DNA from: Aestuariispira insulae
GTDB taxonomy: Bacteria > Pseudomonadota > Alphaproteobacteria > UBA8366 > Aestuariispiraceae
Length of the DNA stretch: 64,000 nt
Assembly (NCBI RefSeq): GCF_003385955.1
Contig: NZ_QRDW01000001.1
Coordinates: 809,757 to 873,756, forward strand
Direction: 5' to 3'
Part shown: positions 38,722 through 47,021 of the stretch, one piece after another
How positions within the stretch are numbered: position 1 is the first letter of the stretch
Layout: the number at the start of each line of letters is the position of its first letter
Notes under the pieces: model-generated
What the model was told of the DNA's origin: nothing
What the model saw: the letters and a program-made list of their open reading frames with translations, nothing else
Database searches by the model: none
Position numbers and translations under genes: made by a program

Positions 38722-39498
38722 ATGAGCGACAAAAAACGATCCGGCCGGTCAGCAAAGCGTCTCACATGGTTGGCTGTGGGACTTGGTCTCCTCTCGGTTG
38801 CCGGTTTCGCAACGGCCAATGCCATTGGGGCCGACTGGCGCAATGCCCGGCGTGATTCTGCCGGGATTGCCCCGGATCCAAAAGTCAAAACGGAAGCTGT
38901 GGTCCAGATCTATGCGGCGCGGGCATTCAGCTGGCGCGGCACTTTTGCGGTCCATCCCTGGATCTCTGTCAAACGGGCCGGAGCGGACAGCTATTCCATC
39001 TACCAGATCTTAGGATGGCGTGCCCGGCGCGGCCTGCCCGCACTTACGGTTCAAGAGGGCGTGCCCGACCGCCATTGGTTTGGATCCAGGCCTGACCTGC
39101 TGGTGGATATCCAGGGTGGCAAAGCTGAATTAATCATCGACAAGATCGAAGCCGCCGCCAAACGCTATCCCTTCGCCAATGAATACACGCTTTTTCCCGG
39201 CCCCAACTCCAACACCTTTGTCGCCTGGATCGGTCGCCAAGTGCCGGAACTGCGCCTGGACCTCCCGCCCACCGCCATCGGCAAGGACTATCTCGGGCCC
39301 GACCGCTTTTTCGACGATGCCATCAGCGGCACGGGTTACCAGCTCTCCCTGGCCGGATTGCTGGGCCTAACCATCGCGAAGGAAGAAGGCTTGGAGATCA
39401 ATCTCGCCGGTTTGGGCTTTGGCATTGATCCGGGTGATCTGAACCTGCGCCTACCTTTCATCGGCACCCTCGGGCCGAAGACGGATACCCGTCGGTAG
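38722..39498 (+). CDS. DUF3750 family protein
   Basis: About 258 residues. A single N-terminal hydrophobic helix (LTWLAVGLGLLSVAGFATA) acts as membrane anchor or signal peptide. The DUF3750 domain follows: VVQIYAARAFSWRGTFAVHPWI, then PNSNTFVAWIGRQVPELRLDLPP and GKDYLGPDRFF. Family function is unknown; the ordered His, Asn-Ser-Asn-Thr and Gly-rich motifs recall NlpC-like or amidase folds, but no catalytic assignment is made. ATG 38722 has AGGAGG ten bases upstream; ATG 38713 is too close to it. Confidence 0.8.
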   Translation: MSDKKRSGRSAKRLTWLAVGLGLLSVAGFATANAIGADWRNARRDSAGIAPDPKVKTEAVVQIYAARAFSWRGTFAVHPWISVKRAGADSYSIYQILGWRARRGLPALTVQEGVPDRHWFGSRPDLLVDIQGGKAELIIDKIEAAAKRYPFANEYTLFPGPNSNTFVAWIGRQVPELRLDLPPTAIGKDYLGPDRFFDDAISGTGYQLSLAGLLGLTIAKEEGLEINLAGLGFGIDPGDLNLRLPFIGTLGPKTDTRR

Positions 39499-39574
39499 GC
39501 GCCTCAGTTTCGACCTTGACTAACTTCCTTCGCCAGGCGAGAGATTGCAAAGTCTGCAAAAAAGGGGGAAATTC

Positions 39575-40108
39575 ATGGTTTCAGATCATGTTCGGGTCAG
39601 CAAATTCTTAAGCTTTATCCTGCGCCACAAACCAGGTGAAATCGGTCTTGAACTGGATGCCGAGGGATGGGCCGTTGTCGACGAACTGATCGAAAAAGCG
39701 ACAATTCCGCTTAGCCGCGCCTTGATCGAGGAAGTCGTGGCCACCAATGAGAAAAAACGGTTTGCCTTGTCAGAAGATGGCCAACTGATCCGAGCGAACC
39801 AGAGCCATTCTATTCAGGTGAATCTCGGTCTATTGCCGACAGAGCCCCCAGAAACACTTTTTCACGGCACCGCAGAAAGGTTTTTGGAAACGATACTCAA
39901 AGAAGGTTTAAAACCCATGTCGCGTCAGTATGTGCATCTTTCTGCCGATGCCGAAACGGCCCGAATGGTCGGCAGCAGACATGGTAAACCAATAATCCTG
40001 GCACTCCCTGCACTAGAGATGCACCAAACCGGTCATCAGTTCTTTTTGGCGAAAAATGGCGTTTGGCTCTCCGGCCTCATCGGGCCGTCCCACCTGAACC
40101 GCCTATAA
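39575..40108 (+). CDS. kptA: RNA 2'-phosphotransferase (KptA/Tpt1)
   Basis: A 177-residue protein with the KptA core: VSKFLSFILRHKPGEIGLELD at the N-terminus, TLFHGTAERFLETIL near 100 and YVHLSADAETA near 125. Yeast Tpt1 removes a splice-junction 2'-phosphate from tRNA using NAD+; in bacteria the natural substrate is unknown. ATG 39575 has AAGGGGGAA upstream, so it is preferred over 39545. The gene is monocistronic and ends in a compact terminator. Base composition looks somewhat AT-richer than neighbours, compatible with transfer. Confidence 0.9.
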   Translation: MVSDHVRVSKFLSFILRHKPGEIGLELDAEGWAVVDELIEKATIPLSRALIEEVVATNEKKRFALSEDGQLIRANQSHSIQVNLGLLPTEPPETLFHGTAERFLETILKEGLKPMSRQYVHLSADAETARMVGSRHGKPIILALPALEMHQTGHQFFLAKNGVWLSGLIGPSHLNRL

Positions 40109-40132
40109 AAAAGGAGGCTATGGCCTCCTTTT
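40109..40132. terminator. Bidirectional intrinsic terminator between kptA and phaR
   Basis: A 10-bp stem AAAAGGAGGC (40109-40118)/GCCTCCTTTT (40123-40132), 4-nt loop. T runs flank it on both strands (four on plus, six on minus), and it lies between convergent genes. Confidence 0.85.
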
Positions 40133-40164
40133 AAATTCAAACAGAAAACTCGGAACGAAGCGGC

Positions 40165-40776
40165 TTATTTGCCTTTTTCCATGTCTTCCAGCTTTTTCTG
40201 CATCATCTGCATCTGTTTTTGCAATTCATCAAGCGCATTGCCGGCGGGCGCTTCCTCAGCACCATCACGCTGTTCCGGCGCGGCGGGCTTGGCACCAAAG
40301 CCAGCGCCATTAAAGGGGGAAAACATCTGCATGGCCTGCTCAAACATGGCCATATTCTGTTTGCCCATTTCCTCCAGATTGCCAAATGGGAAAACATTAC
40401 CAAAGGTCTGGTTCATGTAATCCTGGATCTGATCCTTGTTTTGGGTGAAGGACTGCATGGACATATCCAGATATTGCGGCAACAGCATCTGTTGAACATT
40501 ATCACCGTAAAAGCTGATCAACTGCCGCAGGAAGCTGATCGGCAAGAGATTTTGGTCCCCCTTGCTTTCTTCCTCGACAATAATCTGGGTCAGGACCGAA
40601 CGGGTAATATCCTCGCCCGTCTTGGCGTCAAAAACCTCAAACTCAACACCGTCCTTAACCATCTGGCAGAGGTGATCCAATGTCACATAACTGCTGGTCG
40701 CGGTATTATAGAGCCGCCGGTTTGCGTATTTCTTGATCGTAATCGGGCCGACCTTGCCCGTGGAATTATCCGACAT
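40165..40776 (-). CDS. phaR: Polyhydroxyalkanoate synthesis repressor PhaR
   Basis: A 203-residue regulator with the PHB/PHA-binding N-terminal domain (TIKKYANRRLYNTATSSYVT, residues ~13-32) and the following accumulation domain (SVLTQIIVEEESKGDQNLLP). The C-terminal 60 residues are Gln/Met-rich and helical. PhaR represses phasin and PHA genes and is released by binding PHA granules. Genes for a PhaC-like synthase and phaA are next to it, so the cluster is self-consistent. It is divergent from the 41003 operon. Confidence 0.93.
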   Translation of the reverse strand: MSDNSTGKVGPITIKKYANRRLYNTATSSYVTLDHLCQMVKDGVEFEVFDAKTGEDITRSVLTQIIVEEESKGDQNLLPISFLRQLISFYGDNVQQMLLPQYLDMSMQSFTQNKDQIQDYMNQTFGNVFPFGNLEEMGKQNMAMFEQAMQMFSPFNGAGFGAKPAAPEQRDGAEEAPAGNALDELQKQMQMMQKKLEDMEKGK

Positions 40777-40965
40777 ATCTGCCGTCCGCCTTCAGTTGCA
40801 TCCCCTGGTCACGCCATAGCCCACCTGCACATGTCATCTGGAGCCTGCGTAACCCTATTCTTTTGAGTTCACTCATTTTTATTGTGCAACGCATAACAGA
40901 TAACAGGCCTTACGCCAAGGCTTTGCTGCATCGCATCACTCTTTCTGGCCAAACCCTTCCGGGCT

Positions 40966-40995
40966 CTGGCAGTTTTGGGACCGCCCCCCTATAGT
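40966..40995 (+). promoter_or_regulatory. Candidate promoter of the PhaE-like/PhaC-like unit
   Basis: CTGGCA (40966-40971), 18-bp spacer, TATAGT (40990-40995). The expected start of transcription is at or within a base or two of ATG 41003, so the mRNA could be leaderless; no Shine-Dalgarno sequence is visible there. Confidence 0.4.
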
Positions 40996-41002
40996 AACAG
41001 AC

Positions 41003-41380
41003 ATGAGCGAAACCAACGACTATCAAAAATTGGCCATCCGCCTGCTGGACCTTTGGCAGGAACAGATGACATTGGTGGCCCAAGACCCGGAATATCAGGT
41101 AATTTTCAAAAACTGGCAGGACCGGTTTAATAGCTTTGCGACCGCTGACGGTCCGTCTTTCCCCTTTCCCGGACAGGGTCTGACATATGAAAGAAACTCC
41201 ACAGCCTTCCAACAGCCCGCCGGGGCCGGGAAAGAGAATGGGGCCCCGCCCCCTACCGCAGCATCTAACAGCCGCGATGACACTCTTCGCGAGCTCGCCC
41301 GCACTCTTGAGATGCTTAACCAGCGGCTCGACCGACTGGAACAGCGGGATGATCCATCCAAGCCTTCGGGAAGCGGTTGA
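41003..41380 (+). CDS. Small PhaE-like protein, possible partner of the PhaC-like synthase
   Basis: A 125-residue protein. The helical N-terminus (LAIRLLDLWQEQMTLVAQDP) recalls the start of PhaE/PhaM-type PHA synthase partners, and the C-terminus is a coiled-coil-like segment (LARTLEMLNQRLDRLEQ). The middle is Pro/Gly-rich and probably disordered. It is much shorter than typical PhaE. The 3' end overlaps the PhaC-like gene by 32 bp, which argues for translational coupling. The assignment is inferred from position and weak sequence likeness. Confidence 0.55.
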   Translation: MSETNDYQKLAIRLLDLWQEQMTLVAQDPEYQVIFKNWQDRFNSFATADGPSFPFPGQGLTYERNSTAFQQPAGAGKENGAPPPTAASNSRDDTLRELARTLEMLNQRLDRLEQRDDPSKPSGSG

Positions 41381-42470
41381 CGGTCTCCAACAAGACCTGC
41401 AGGCAATCCGGACCGGGCGGGAACAAGACGCGGACAAAACCCTGCTCGAAGCCCTGGAATTAGTGAGCCAAAAACGGTTCAACCTATTCCTGGATGGTAT
41501 CCAACGCTATCGTTCGCACCCTTATCAAAGAACCGCGCAAAACCGGCCCATTGCCGCGCAGTCCGGCAATACATGCCTGCTTGATTTCTCAGATGGCCGA
41601 CAGGGTGCAGAACCGGTTTTGGTGATTCCCTCGCTGGTCAACCGTGCCTATATCCTGGATCTTACGCCGGAAAACAGTTTTATGCTCTGGCTTCGGGATC
41701 AAGGTTTGACCCCCTACATGGTTGATTGGGGCAGTCCAGGACAGGACGAACACGGTTTTTCATTAAGTGACTATACCGGACGACTAGCCGATTTCATCGA
41801 TGAAATCGGTGATCGCCATGGGCGTCCAGTCTCGGTGATTGGCTATTGCATGGGGGGCCTTCTGGCACTGGGCGCAGCCATTCATAGACAGGAAAAAACC
41901 GCCACGCTCACCCTGCTGGCCACCCCATGGGACTTTCACAGCGATGGCGGTCGGCAGTCCGCGCTTCTGGGCATGATGATGCCAATGATCCATCAGACAA
42001 TAGAAACGGTCGGATTCCTGCCGACCGATGCTCTTCAGATGTTTTTCACCGGGTTGGATCCCCTTCTAGCGCTTCGGAAATTCACGAAATTCGCCAGTAC
42101 CGCCCCGGATGGAGAGTTTGCAAAATCCTTTGTAGCCCTGGAAGACTGGCTCAATGATGGCGTGCCGTTGGTTGGCCCTGCGGCTCTTGATTGTTTGGAA
42201 GGATGGTATCAACAAAACCGAACCCATCAGAAAAACTGGCACCTGTTCGGAGAGCCCGTGGATCCTCAGCAGTTAGAGATACCCTCACTGGCGCTGATCC
42301 CGCAGGGGGACAGGATTGTCCCGCCAGCCTCCGCCGAAGCCCTGGCCCAGCAATTGCCAATTTGCCGTAGCCGGTCGATCAATGCCGGTCATATCGGTAT
42401 GATGGCCGGCCGACGCGCGGCATCCAGCACCTGGCCGCTGATTGGCGAGTTTATCCGAAAATCCGGATGA
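41349..42470 (+). CDS. Class III-like PHA synthase / PhaC-family alpha-beta hydrolase
   Basis: About 373 residues. The lipase-box-like G-Y-C-M-G-G near residue 167 has Cys as the nucleophile, as in PHA synthases. The catalytic Asp is likely in PQGDRIVPP and the His in NAGHIGMM. The core PVLVIPSLVNRAYILDLTPE and the following LRDQGLTPYMVDWGSPG are typical PhaC features. It would polymerise 3-hydroxyacyl-CoA. The frame is open to 41187, but ATG 41349 starts the conserved part. The upstream 125-residue gene overlaps it. An alternative role in PHA mobilisation cannot be excluded. Confidence 0.75.
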   Translation: MIHPSLREAVDGLQQDLQAIRTGREQDADKTLLEALELVSQKRFNLFLDGIQRYRSHPYQRTAQNRPIAAQSGNTCLLDFSDGRQGAEPVLVIPSLVNRAYILDLTPENSFMLWLRDQGLTPYMVDWGSPGQDEHGFSLSDYTGRLADFIDEIGDRHGRPVSVIGYCMGGLLALGAAIHRQEKTATLTLLATPWDFHSDGGRQSALLGMMMPMIHQTIETVGFLPTDALQMFFTGLDPLLALRKFTKFASTAPDGEFAKSFVALEDWLNDGVPLVGPAALDCLEGWYQQNRTHQKNWHLFGEPVDPQQLEIPSLALIPQGDRIVPPASAEALAQQLPICRSRSINAGHIGMMAGRRAASSTWPLIGEFIRKSG

Positions 42471-42528
42471 CCGCTCATTAAACCGTCATAATCGGTCCAT
42501 AAGGTGCAGGTGAGGATGTATAGTTGTA

Positions 42529-42564
42529 TTGCATCGCCACAGGCATTATATTGCAATGCAGCAA
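42529..42564. promoter_or_regulatory. TGC-rich candidate PhaR operator upstream of phaA
   Basis: TTGCATCGCC at 42529-42538 and TTGCAATGCAGCAA at 42551-42564 lie 62-97 bp before the phaA start. TGCATCGC also occurs at 40927-40934, in the region between phaR and the PhaC-like unit. Known PhaR sites are rich in spaced TGC/GCA units, so a shared PhaR site is plausible. Confidence 0.4.
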
Positions 42565-42625
42565 CACAAGCAGATGCGGCCTGGGTCGAGGCACGCAGAT
42601 CACGCAAATATGAGGGAGACATTCC

Positions 42626-43801
42626 ATGACCGATGTGGTGATTACCGGTGCAGCCCGCACCCCGATCGGCGCTTTTAATGGCGCTCTGAGTTCCGTACCC
42701 GCTTCTTATCTCGGCGCGATCGCGATCAAGGAAGCCCTCAACCGTTCCAAAGTGGACGGCACCGACGTGGATGAAGCCATCCTCGGCCAGATCCTGATTG
42801 CCGCCCAGGGCCAGAACCCCGCGCGCCAAGCCGCAGTGGAAGCCGGCATCCCTGTTGAAAAAACCGCTTTCCAAATCAACCAACTTTGCGGGTCCGGTCT
42901 GCGTGCGGTCGCACTCGGCCTTCAGGCCATCAAAAACGGTGACAGCAAAATTGTAGTGGCCGGTGGCCAGGAAAGCATGAGCCAGGCTCCCCACGCGGCC
43001 CATCTGCGTGACGGTCAAAAAATGGGCGATGTACAATTCATTGATACCATGATCCGCGATGGCTTGTGGTGTGCTTTCAATGGCTATCATATGGGTAACA
43101 CCGCAGAAAACATCGCCGAGAAATGGCAGCTCAGCCGCGAAACGCAAGACGAATATGCCGCCCACTCCCAGCAGAAGGCCGAAGCGGCCCAGAATGCTGG
43201 CCGTTTCGATGACGAGATCGTGCAGGTCACCATCAAAACCCGCAAAGGCGAGATTGTGGTCGATCGCGATGAATACCCGAAAGCCGGTGTCACAGCAGAC
43301 GGCTTGGCAAAGTTGCGCCCGGCCTTTGACCGGGAAGGCACCGTGACGGCTGGCAATGCATCAGGCATTAATGATGGTGCCGCCGCCCTGGTCCTGATGT
43401 CCGCAGACGAAGCAAAATCCCGCGGTATCGCCCCGATGGCGCGCATCGTTTCCTGGGCCACCGCCGGTGTTGACCCCGCCATCATGGGAACCGGCCCGAT
43501 CCCGGCCACCCAGGTCGCGTTAGAAAAGGCTGGCTGGAAAGCCGAGGATCTCGACCTGATTGAGGCAAATGAAGCTTTTGCCGCTCAGGCCCTGTCTGTT
43601 GTGCATGAGCTGGGTTTGAACCCGGATATCGTCAATGTAAACGGCGGCGCCATCGCACTTGGCCACCCAATTGGGGCTTCCGGTGCCCGCGTGCTGGTGA
43701 CCCTGCTGCATGAAATGGAAAAACGCGACGCGAAAAAGGGTCTGGCCACCCTTTGCATCGGTGGCGGCATGGGCATTTCCATGTGTGTTGCCCGCGATTG
43801 A
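42626..43801 (+). CDS. phaA: Acetyl-CoA C-acetyltransferase (beta-ketothiolase)
   Basis: A 391-residue thiolase that condenses two acetyl-CoA to acetoacetyl-CoA for PHB synthesis, or works in reverse. The nucleophile Cys is in [13 protein letters not shown] near residue 89, NEAFAAQ is near 316, the His in [14 protein letters not shown] near 348 and the second Cys in CIGGGMG near 378. GAGGGAGAC precedes the ATG. There is no phaB after it, and a strong terminator follows. The phaR/PhaC-like genes just upstream support a PHB role. Confidence 0.93.
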   Translation: MTDVVITGAARTPIGAFNGALSSVPASYLGAIAIKEALNRSKVDGTDVDEAILGQILIAAQGQNPARQAAVEAGIPVEKTAFQINQLCGSGLRAVALGLQAIKNGDSKIVVAGGQESMSQAPHAAHLRDGQKMGDVQFIDTMIRDGLWCAFNGYHMGNTAENIAEKWQLSRETQDEYAAHSQQKAEAAQNAGRFDDEIVQVTIKTRKGEIVVDRDEYPKAGVTADGLAKLRPAFDREGTVTAGNASGINDGAAALVLMSADEAKSRGIAPMARIVSWATAGVDPAIMGTGPIPATQVALEKAGWKAEDLDLIEANEAFAAQALSVVHELGLNPDIVNVNGGAIALGHPIGASGARVLVTLLHEMEKRDAKKGLATLCIGGGMGISMCVARD

Positions 43802-43823
43802 TCAGAAACCACGACATATTGAA

Positions 43824-43858
43824 AAAGGGCTGCCTATCAGGCAGCCCTTTCTTTTTTT
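43824..43858 (+). terminator. Strong intrinsic terminator after phaA
   Basis: A 12-bp stem AAAGGGCTGCCT (43824-43835)/AGGCAGCCCTTT (43839-43850), 3-nt loop, then C and a seven-T run. Confidence 0.93.
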
Positions 43859-43881
43859 ACGCACCAACGCATATCCACTCC

Positions 43882-44379
43882 TCAGAGCATCACCCAGTCG
43901 CCTGTTGCTGTGCGGCACGCGGTCCGCTCACCTTCTCGGGGTGTGCCATCAACATCCAATGTCACGACAAAATCCCTGCAAATCCGCCCTTTGGCATCCA
44001 GGAAGGTTCGCACAGGCGTGAAACTGCCGGAATTGCCGGAATCCTGATTGGCCCAGGTCAGGGTCTGGCCACTGCTGGATTCATTCAGTCCCTGAAACGC
44101 TGTATCATTCATGGCGGATTTATCCCAACGGGTCAGTCGGTCCGTTGCCCAATAACCGGCAACACCGCCGGCACCGGCACCAACCAGCATCCCGATGATC
44201 GGTGCTGTATCGCCGCCGCCCATGCTATAGCCCAACAAGCCGCCGGCCAGCATTCCAAGACCCGTCCCGGATGCGAGACGGTCTTCCCGGCTCAGATTTG
44301 AATCCGTCACACAGCCCGATAGCGGGGCCACGACCAGCATCGCTGCAACCATCATTCGACTATTGGACATTGCCTTCAT
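43882..44379 (-). CDS. Glycine-zipper outer-membrane lipoprotein (17-kDa surface antigen-like)
   Basis: A 165-residue lipoprotein with lipobox L-S-G-C (lipidated Cys near residue 23). A glycine-zipper 2TM segment, GTGLGMLAGGLLGYSMGGGD and the following GMLVGAGAGGVAGYWA, spans about residues 38-80. The C-terminal FLDAKGRICRDFVVTL and ACRTATGDWVML match the 17-kDa rickettsial antigen/SlyB-like group. These are outer-membrane proteins of uncertain function, sometimes tied to envelope stress. Convergent with phaA, divergent from 44459. Confidence 0.82.
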   Translation of the reverse strand: MKAMSNSRMMVAAMLVVAPLSGCVTDSNLSREDRLASGTGLGMLAGGLLGYSMGGGDTAPIIGMLVGAGAGGVAGYWATDRLTRWDKSAMNDTAFQGLNESSSGQTLTWANQDSGNSGSFTPVRTFLDAKGRICRDFVVTLDVDGTPREGERTACRTATGDWVML

Positions 44380-44458
44380 AAACCTCTCCGACTAACAATC
44401 AACGACAGACGCCTTGATCAGTATCTCCTAACCGCAAACGGCATAATCTTCCCACATC

Positions 44459-44863
44459 ATGCGATTACCATCTCAAGAAGCAAGATATGTTCCAAAATTC
44501 CGGAACCCGCCGATAATCAAACAACGATTCTTCGGACGCGCGTTCGGCTTGATGGCAACCGTCATGGCGCTATCTGGCTGTATCTCCCAAGATATCATGA
44601 ATGCGCCCTGGGAACATCCCAAGCGATCAGTGGAACAAACCGCCCAGGACCGGTACCGTTGTATCCGCCTGGCCGACAAACGGGCCAGCCAACAATTGAG
44701 CCATGAAATCAATTCTTCGAATGCCGTGACGGATCCTGGTTCCACAGCCAATGAAAGTCTGGACACTCAGTTTCGTTATCTGGATGCCCGTGCGCGGAAA
44801 GCTGAAGAGTTTGAAAACTGCATGACCGCTTTGGGATACCGGCTAAAACAATCCGAAGATTGA
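44459..44863 (+). CDS. Small hypothetical lipoprotein (134 aa)
   Basis: Not recognised. A lipobox L-S-G-C follows a hydrophobic stretch (AFGLMATVMALSGC), with Cys41 if the first ATG is used. The long basic n-region (about 28 residues) is unusual; ATG 44552 would shorten it too far. The mature part is helical and charged with two cysteines (RYRCIRLAD, ENCMTALGY). It is divergent from the glycine-zipper lipoprotein gene, across ~80 bp. Confidence 0.5.
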   Translation: MRLPSQEARYVPKFRNPPIIKQRFFGRAFGLMATVMALSGCISQDIMNAPWEHPKRSVEQTAQDRYRCIRLADKRASQQLSHEINSSNAVTDPGSTANESLDTQFRYLDARARKAEEFENCMTALGYRLKQSED

Positions 44864-45010
44864 TTGCCGATCGGGAAGAGACAGGCTCAAACTTCGGTAC
44901 CGCTGGCGGCCGGTCCAGCAGCACTGGTTGTTCCTGATTTTGCATGATATAAGCAGCCCGCCGGCTGGCTCACATACCAAAAAGAAACACAACGATAATC
45001 AGGGGACGGG

Positions 45011-45745
45011 ATGAAGCTCTCCAGGGTCTTCAAAAAAATGATAAAATCCGATGGAGCGCATCGTTTGGCCTGCTGGCTGATTGCGCAATATATCCGTCTG
45101 GTTTTTGTCACCAGTCGCTGGTCTTATGTCGGCTTTGACAAAAGAGATCGCCATATCGAAGACGGTCAAACCTACCTGGTCCTGATGTGGCACAATCGCA
45201 TTGCCCTGACCGCCTATTCCTGGGATTGCAAAAAACGTCCCATGGCCGTGTTGGCATCGGGTCATCGTGACGGTCAGTTGGTTTCCCGCACACTTTCCTA
45301 TTTTTCTGTGGATTCCGTCATCGGTTCTTCTGCAAAGGGGGCGGTTGGCGCAACGAAAACGGTTGTCCGGAAAATTAAGCAAGGCACGGCCATATCCATC
45401 TCTCCGGATGGACCGCGCGGCCCCCGTCAAAGAATGAAAGACGGCCCAATCATCATCGCGCGGCTCGCCAATGCCCGAATCACCTTCACAACCTATTCCG
45501 TCAAACGGCGAATCATCTTGAAGAGCTGGGACCGGTTCAACGTTCCTCTCCCTTTTAACAAAGGTGTCTTCATCTGGAGCGATCAGACCGACATCCCCGG
45601 CTTCTCAACCGATCTGGACAAAGAGGAACTGCGGCAAAAACTCGAAGATCATCTACGCGAATTGACCGATGAAGCCGATCGCATGATGGGACATGCGCCC
45701 ATACCGCCAGGCGCTCCCTTGCCCGCTGACGGAGCAAAAGCATGA
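45011..45745 (+). CDS. DUF374 / LPLAT-family acyltransferase
   Basis: A 244-residue DUF374 protein of the lysophospholipid acyltransferase superfamily. An LMWHNRIALT segment near residue 58 and ISPDGPRGPRQRMKDG near 135 match the family; the latter resembles the acyl-acceptor loop of LpxL-like enzymes. It is first in the operon with waaA, lpxK and lpxL, so a role in lipid A acylation or transport is likely. Its stop overlaps the waaA start by 4 bp. Confidence 0.87.
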   Translation: MKLSRVFKKMIKSDGAHRLACWLIAQYIRLVFVTSRWSYVGFDKRDRHIEDGQTYLVLMWHNRIALTAYSWDCKKRPMAVLASGHRDGQLVSRTLSYFSVDSVIGSSAKGAVGATKTVVRKIKQGTAISISPDGPRGPRQRMKDGPIIIARLANARITFTTYSVKRRIILKSWDRFNVPLPFNKGVFIWSDQTDIPGFSTDLDKEELRQKLEDHLRELTDEADRMMGHAPIPPGAPLPADGAKA

Positions 45746-47019
45746 TCCTTGGCGCCTATAGAAGCCTGACCTGGCTCTCGGGCCCCTTGCTGGAACGCCT
45801 GATCAAAAAACGCCTCGCGCGTGGCAAGGAAGACCCTGCCCGCGTCAACGAGCGCAAGGGCATCGCGTCAGCCGCACGGCCAAAAGGACCTGTCATCTGG
45901 ATTCATGCGGCAAGCGTCGGGGAAGCGGTATCTTCCCTGCCGCTGATTGATCGGTTGCTGGCGGACCATCCACAGGCCACCATATTGCAGACCACCGGCA
46001 CCGTCACATCTGCCCAGATGATGGAAAAACGACTTGCCCATCGGGCCATTCATCAGTTTATTCCCTTGGATCATCCCGCCTGGGTCCGGCGCTTTCTGGA
46101 CCATTGGCAGCCCGATCTCGCTTTGTGGATGGAATCGGAGTTATGGCCAAACCTGCTAGCCCAAACACGCCGGCGGAACATTCCCATGATCCTGGTCAAT
46201 GCGCGCCTTTCCGATCGATCTTTCCGTCGGTGGCAGAAATTTCCGGGAATAGCCGACAGCCTGCTGTCCGGCTTTCAAGAGATCATGGTTCAGTCCGAGC
46301 GTGATCGGGAGAAGTTTGCAACATTGGGCTTCCCCCGTGCACAACACCCGGGCAACCTGAAATTCGCCGGTCTCCCCCGTTCAGTGCCTGGCGCGGAGAA
46401 TTCAGAGCTTGGACTGTCCATCGCCGGTCGTCCCTGCTGGTTGGCTGCCAGCACCCATCAGGGCGAAGAAAACATTGTCGCCTCGGCTCAACAGCGTTTA
46501 CGGAAAAAATATCCAGACCTTCTGTTAATCCTGGCGCCCAGACATCCCGAAAGGGGAGAAACGGTCAAACGCGCGTTGATCGAACAGGGATTTATCACAG
46601 CCCAGCGCAGCCAGGGTGAAACCCCAACGCATGAAACCAGCATCTATTTAGCCGACACATTGGGTGAAATGGATCTGTTCTACAGCCTGTCCCGTATCAC
46701 AGCAGTTTGCGGCTCCCTTATTCCAGGCATCGGCGGCCATAATCCGCTGGAACCCGCACGCTGGGGCAATGCTATCCTGTTTGGGAGCCATATGGCCAAC
46801 TGTCGGGATCTGGCCGATGCCATGCTGGCGACAAAATCGGCAGTTGAAGTGAAGGATGCAAACCAGCTTGCCGACGCGCTAGACGGATATCTGACAGCCC
46901 CTGAAAAACTGTCCATTGCAGGCTCTCTTGCTGCTGCATTTGTTGAAAAAGAGGCGGAAGTCGTGGACCGCATGATTAAGATCATCACTCCCTATCTTCC
47001 AGTGGGAGCCAGCGATTAA
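45742..47019 (+). CDS. waaA: 3-deoxy-D-manno-octulosonate (Kdo) transferase
   Basis: A 425-residue GT30-like enzyme that adds Kdo to lipid IVA at the cytoplasmic face of the inner membrane. Signatures are WIHAASVGEAVSSLPLI near residue 53, WMESELWPNL near 129 and the C-terminal GGHNPLEPARWGNAILFG near 332. ATGA overlap with the DUF374 gene and a 2-bp gap to lpxK indicate one operon. Confidence 0.95.
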   Translation: MILGAYRSLTWLSGPLLERLIKKRLARGKEDPARVNERKGIASAARPKGPVIWIHAASVGEAVSSLPLIDRLLADHPQATILQTTGTVTSAQMMEKRLAHRAIHQFIPLDHPAWVRRFLDHWQPDLALWMESELWPNLLAQTRRRNIPMILVNARLSDRSFRRWQKFPGIADSLLSGFQEIMVQSERDREKFATLGFPRAQHPGNLKFAGLPRSVPGAENSELGLSIAGRPCWLAASTHQGEENIVASAQQRLRKKYPDLLLILAPRHPERGETVKRALIEQGFITAQRSQGETPTHETSIYLADTLGEMDLFYSLSRITAVCGSLIPGIGGHNPLEPARWGNAILFGSHMANCRDLADAMLATKSAVEVKDANQLADALDGYLTAPEKLSIAGSLAAAFVEKEAEVVDRMIKIITPYLPVGASD

Positions 47020-47021
47020 TC

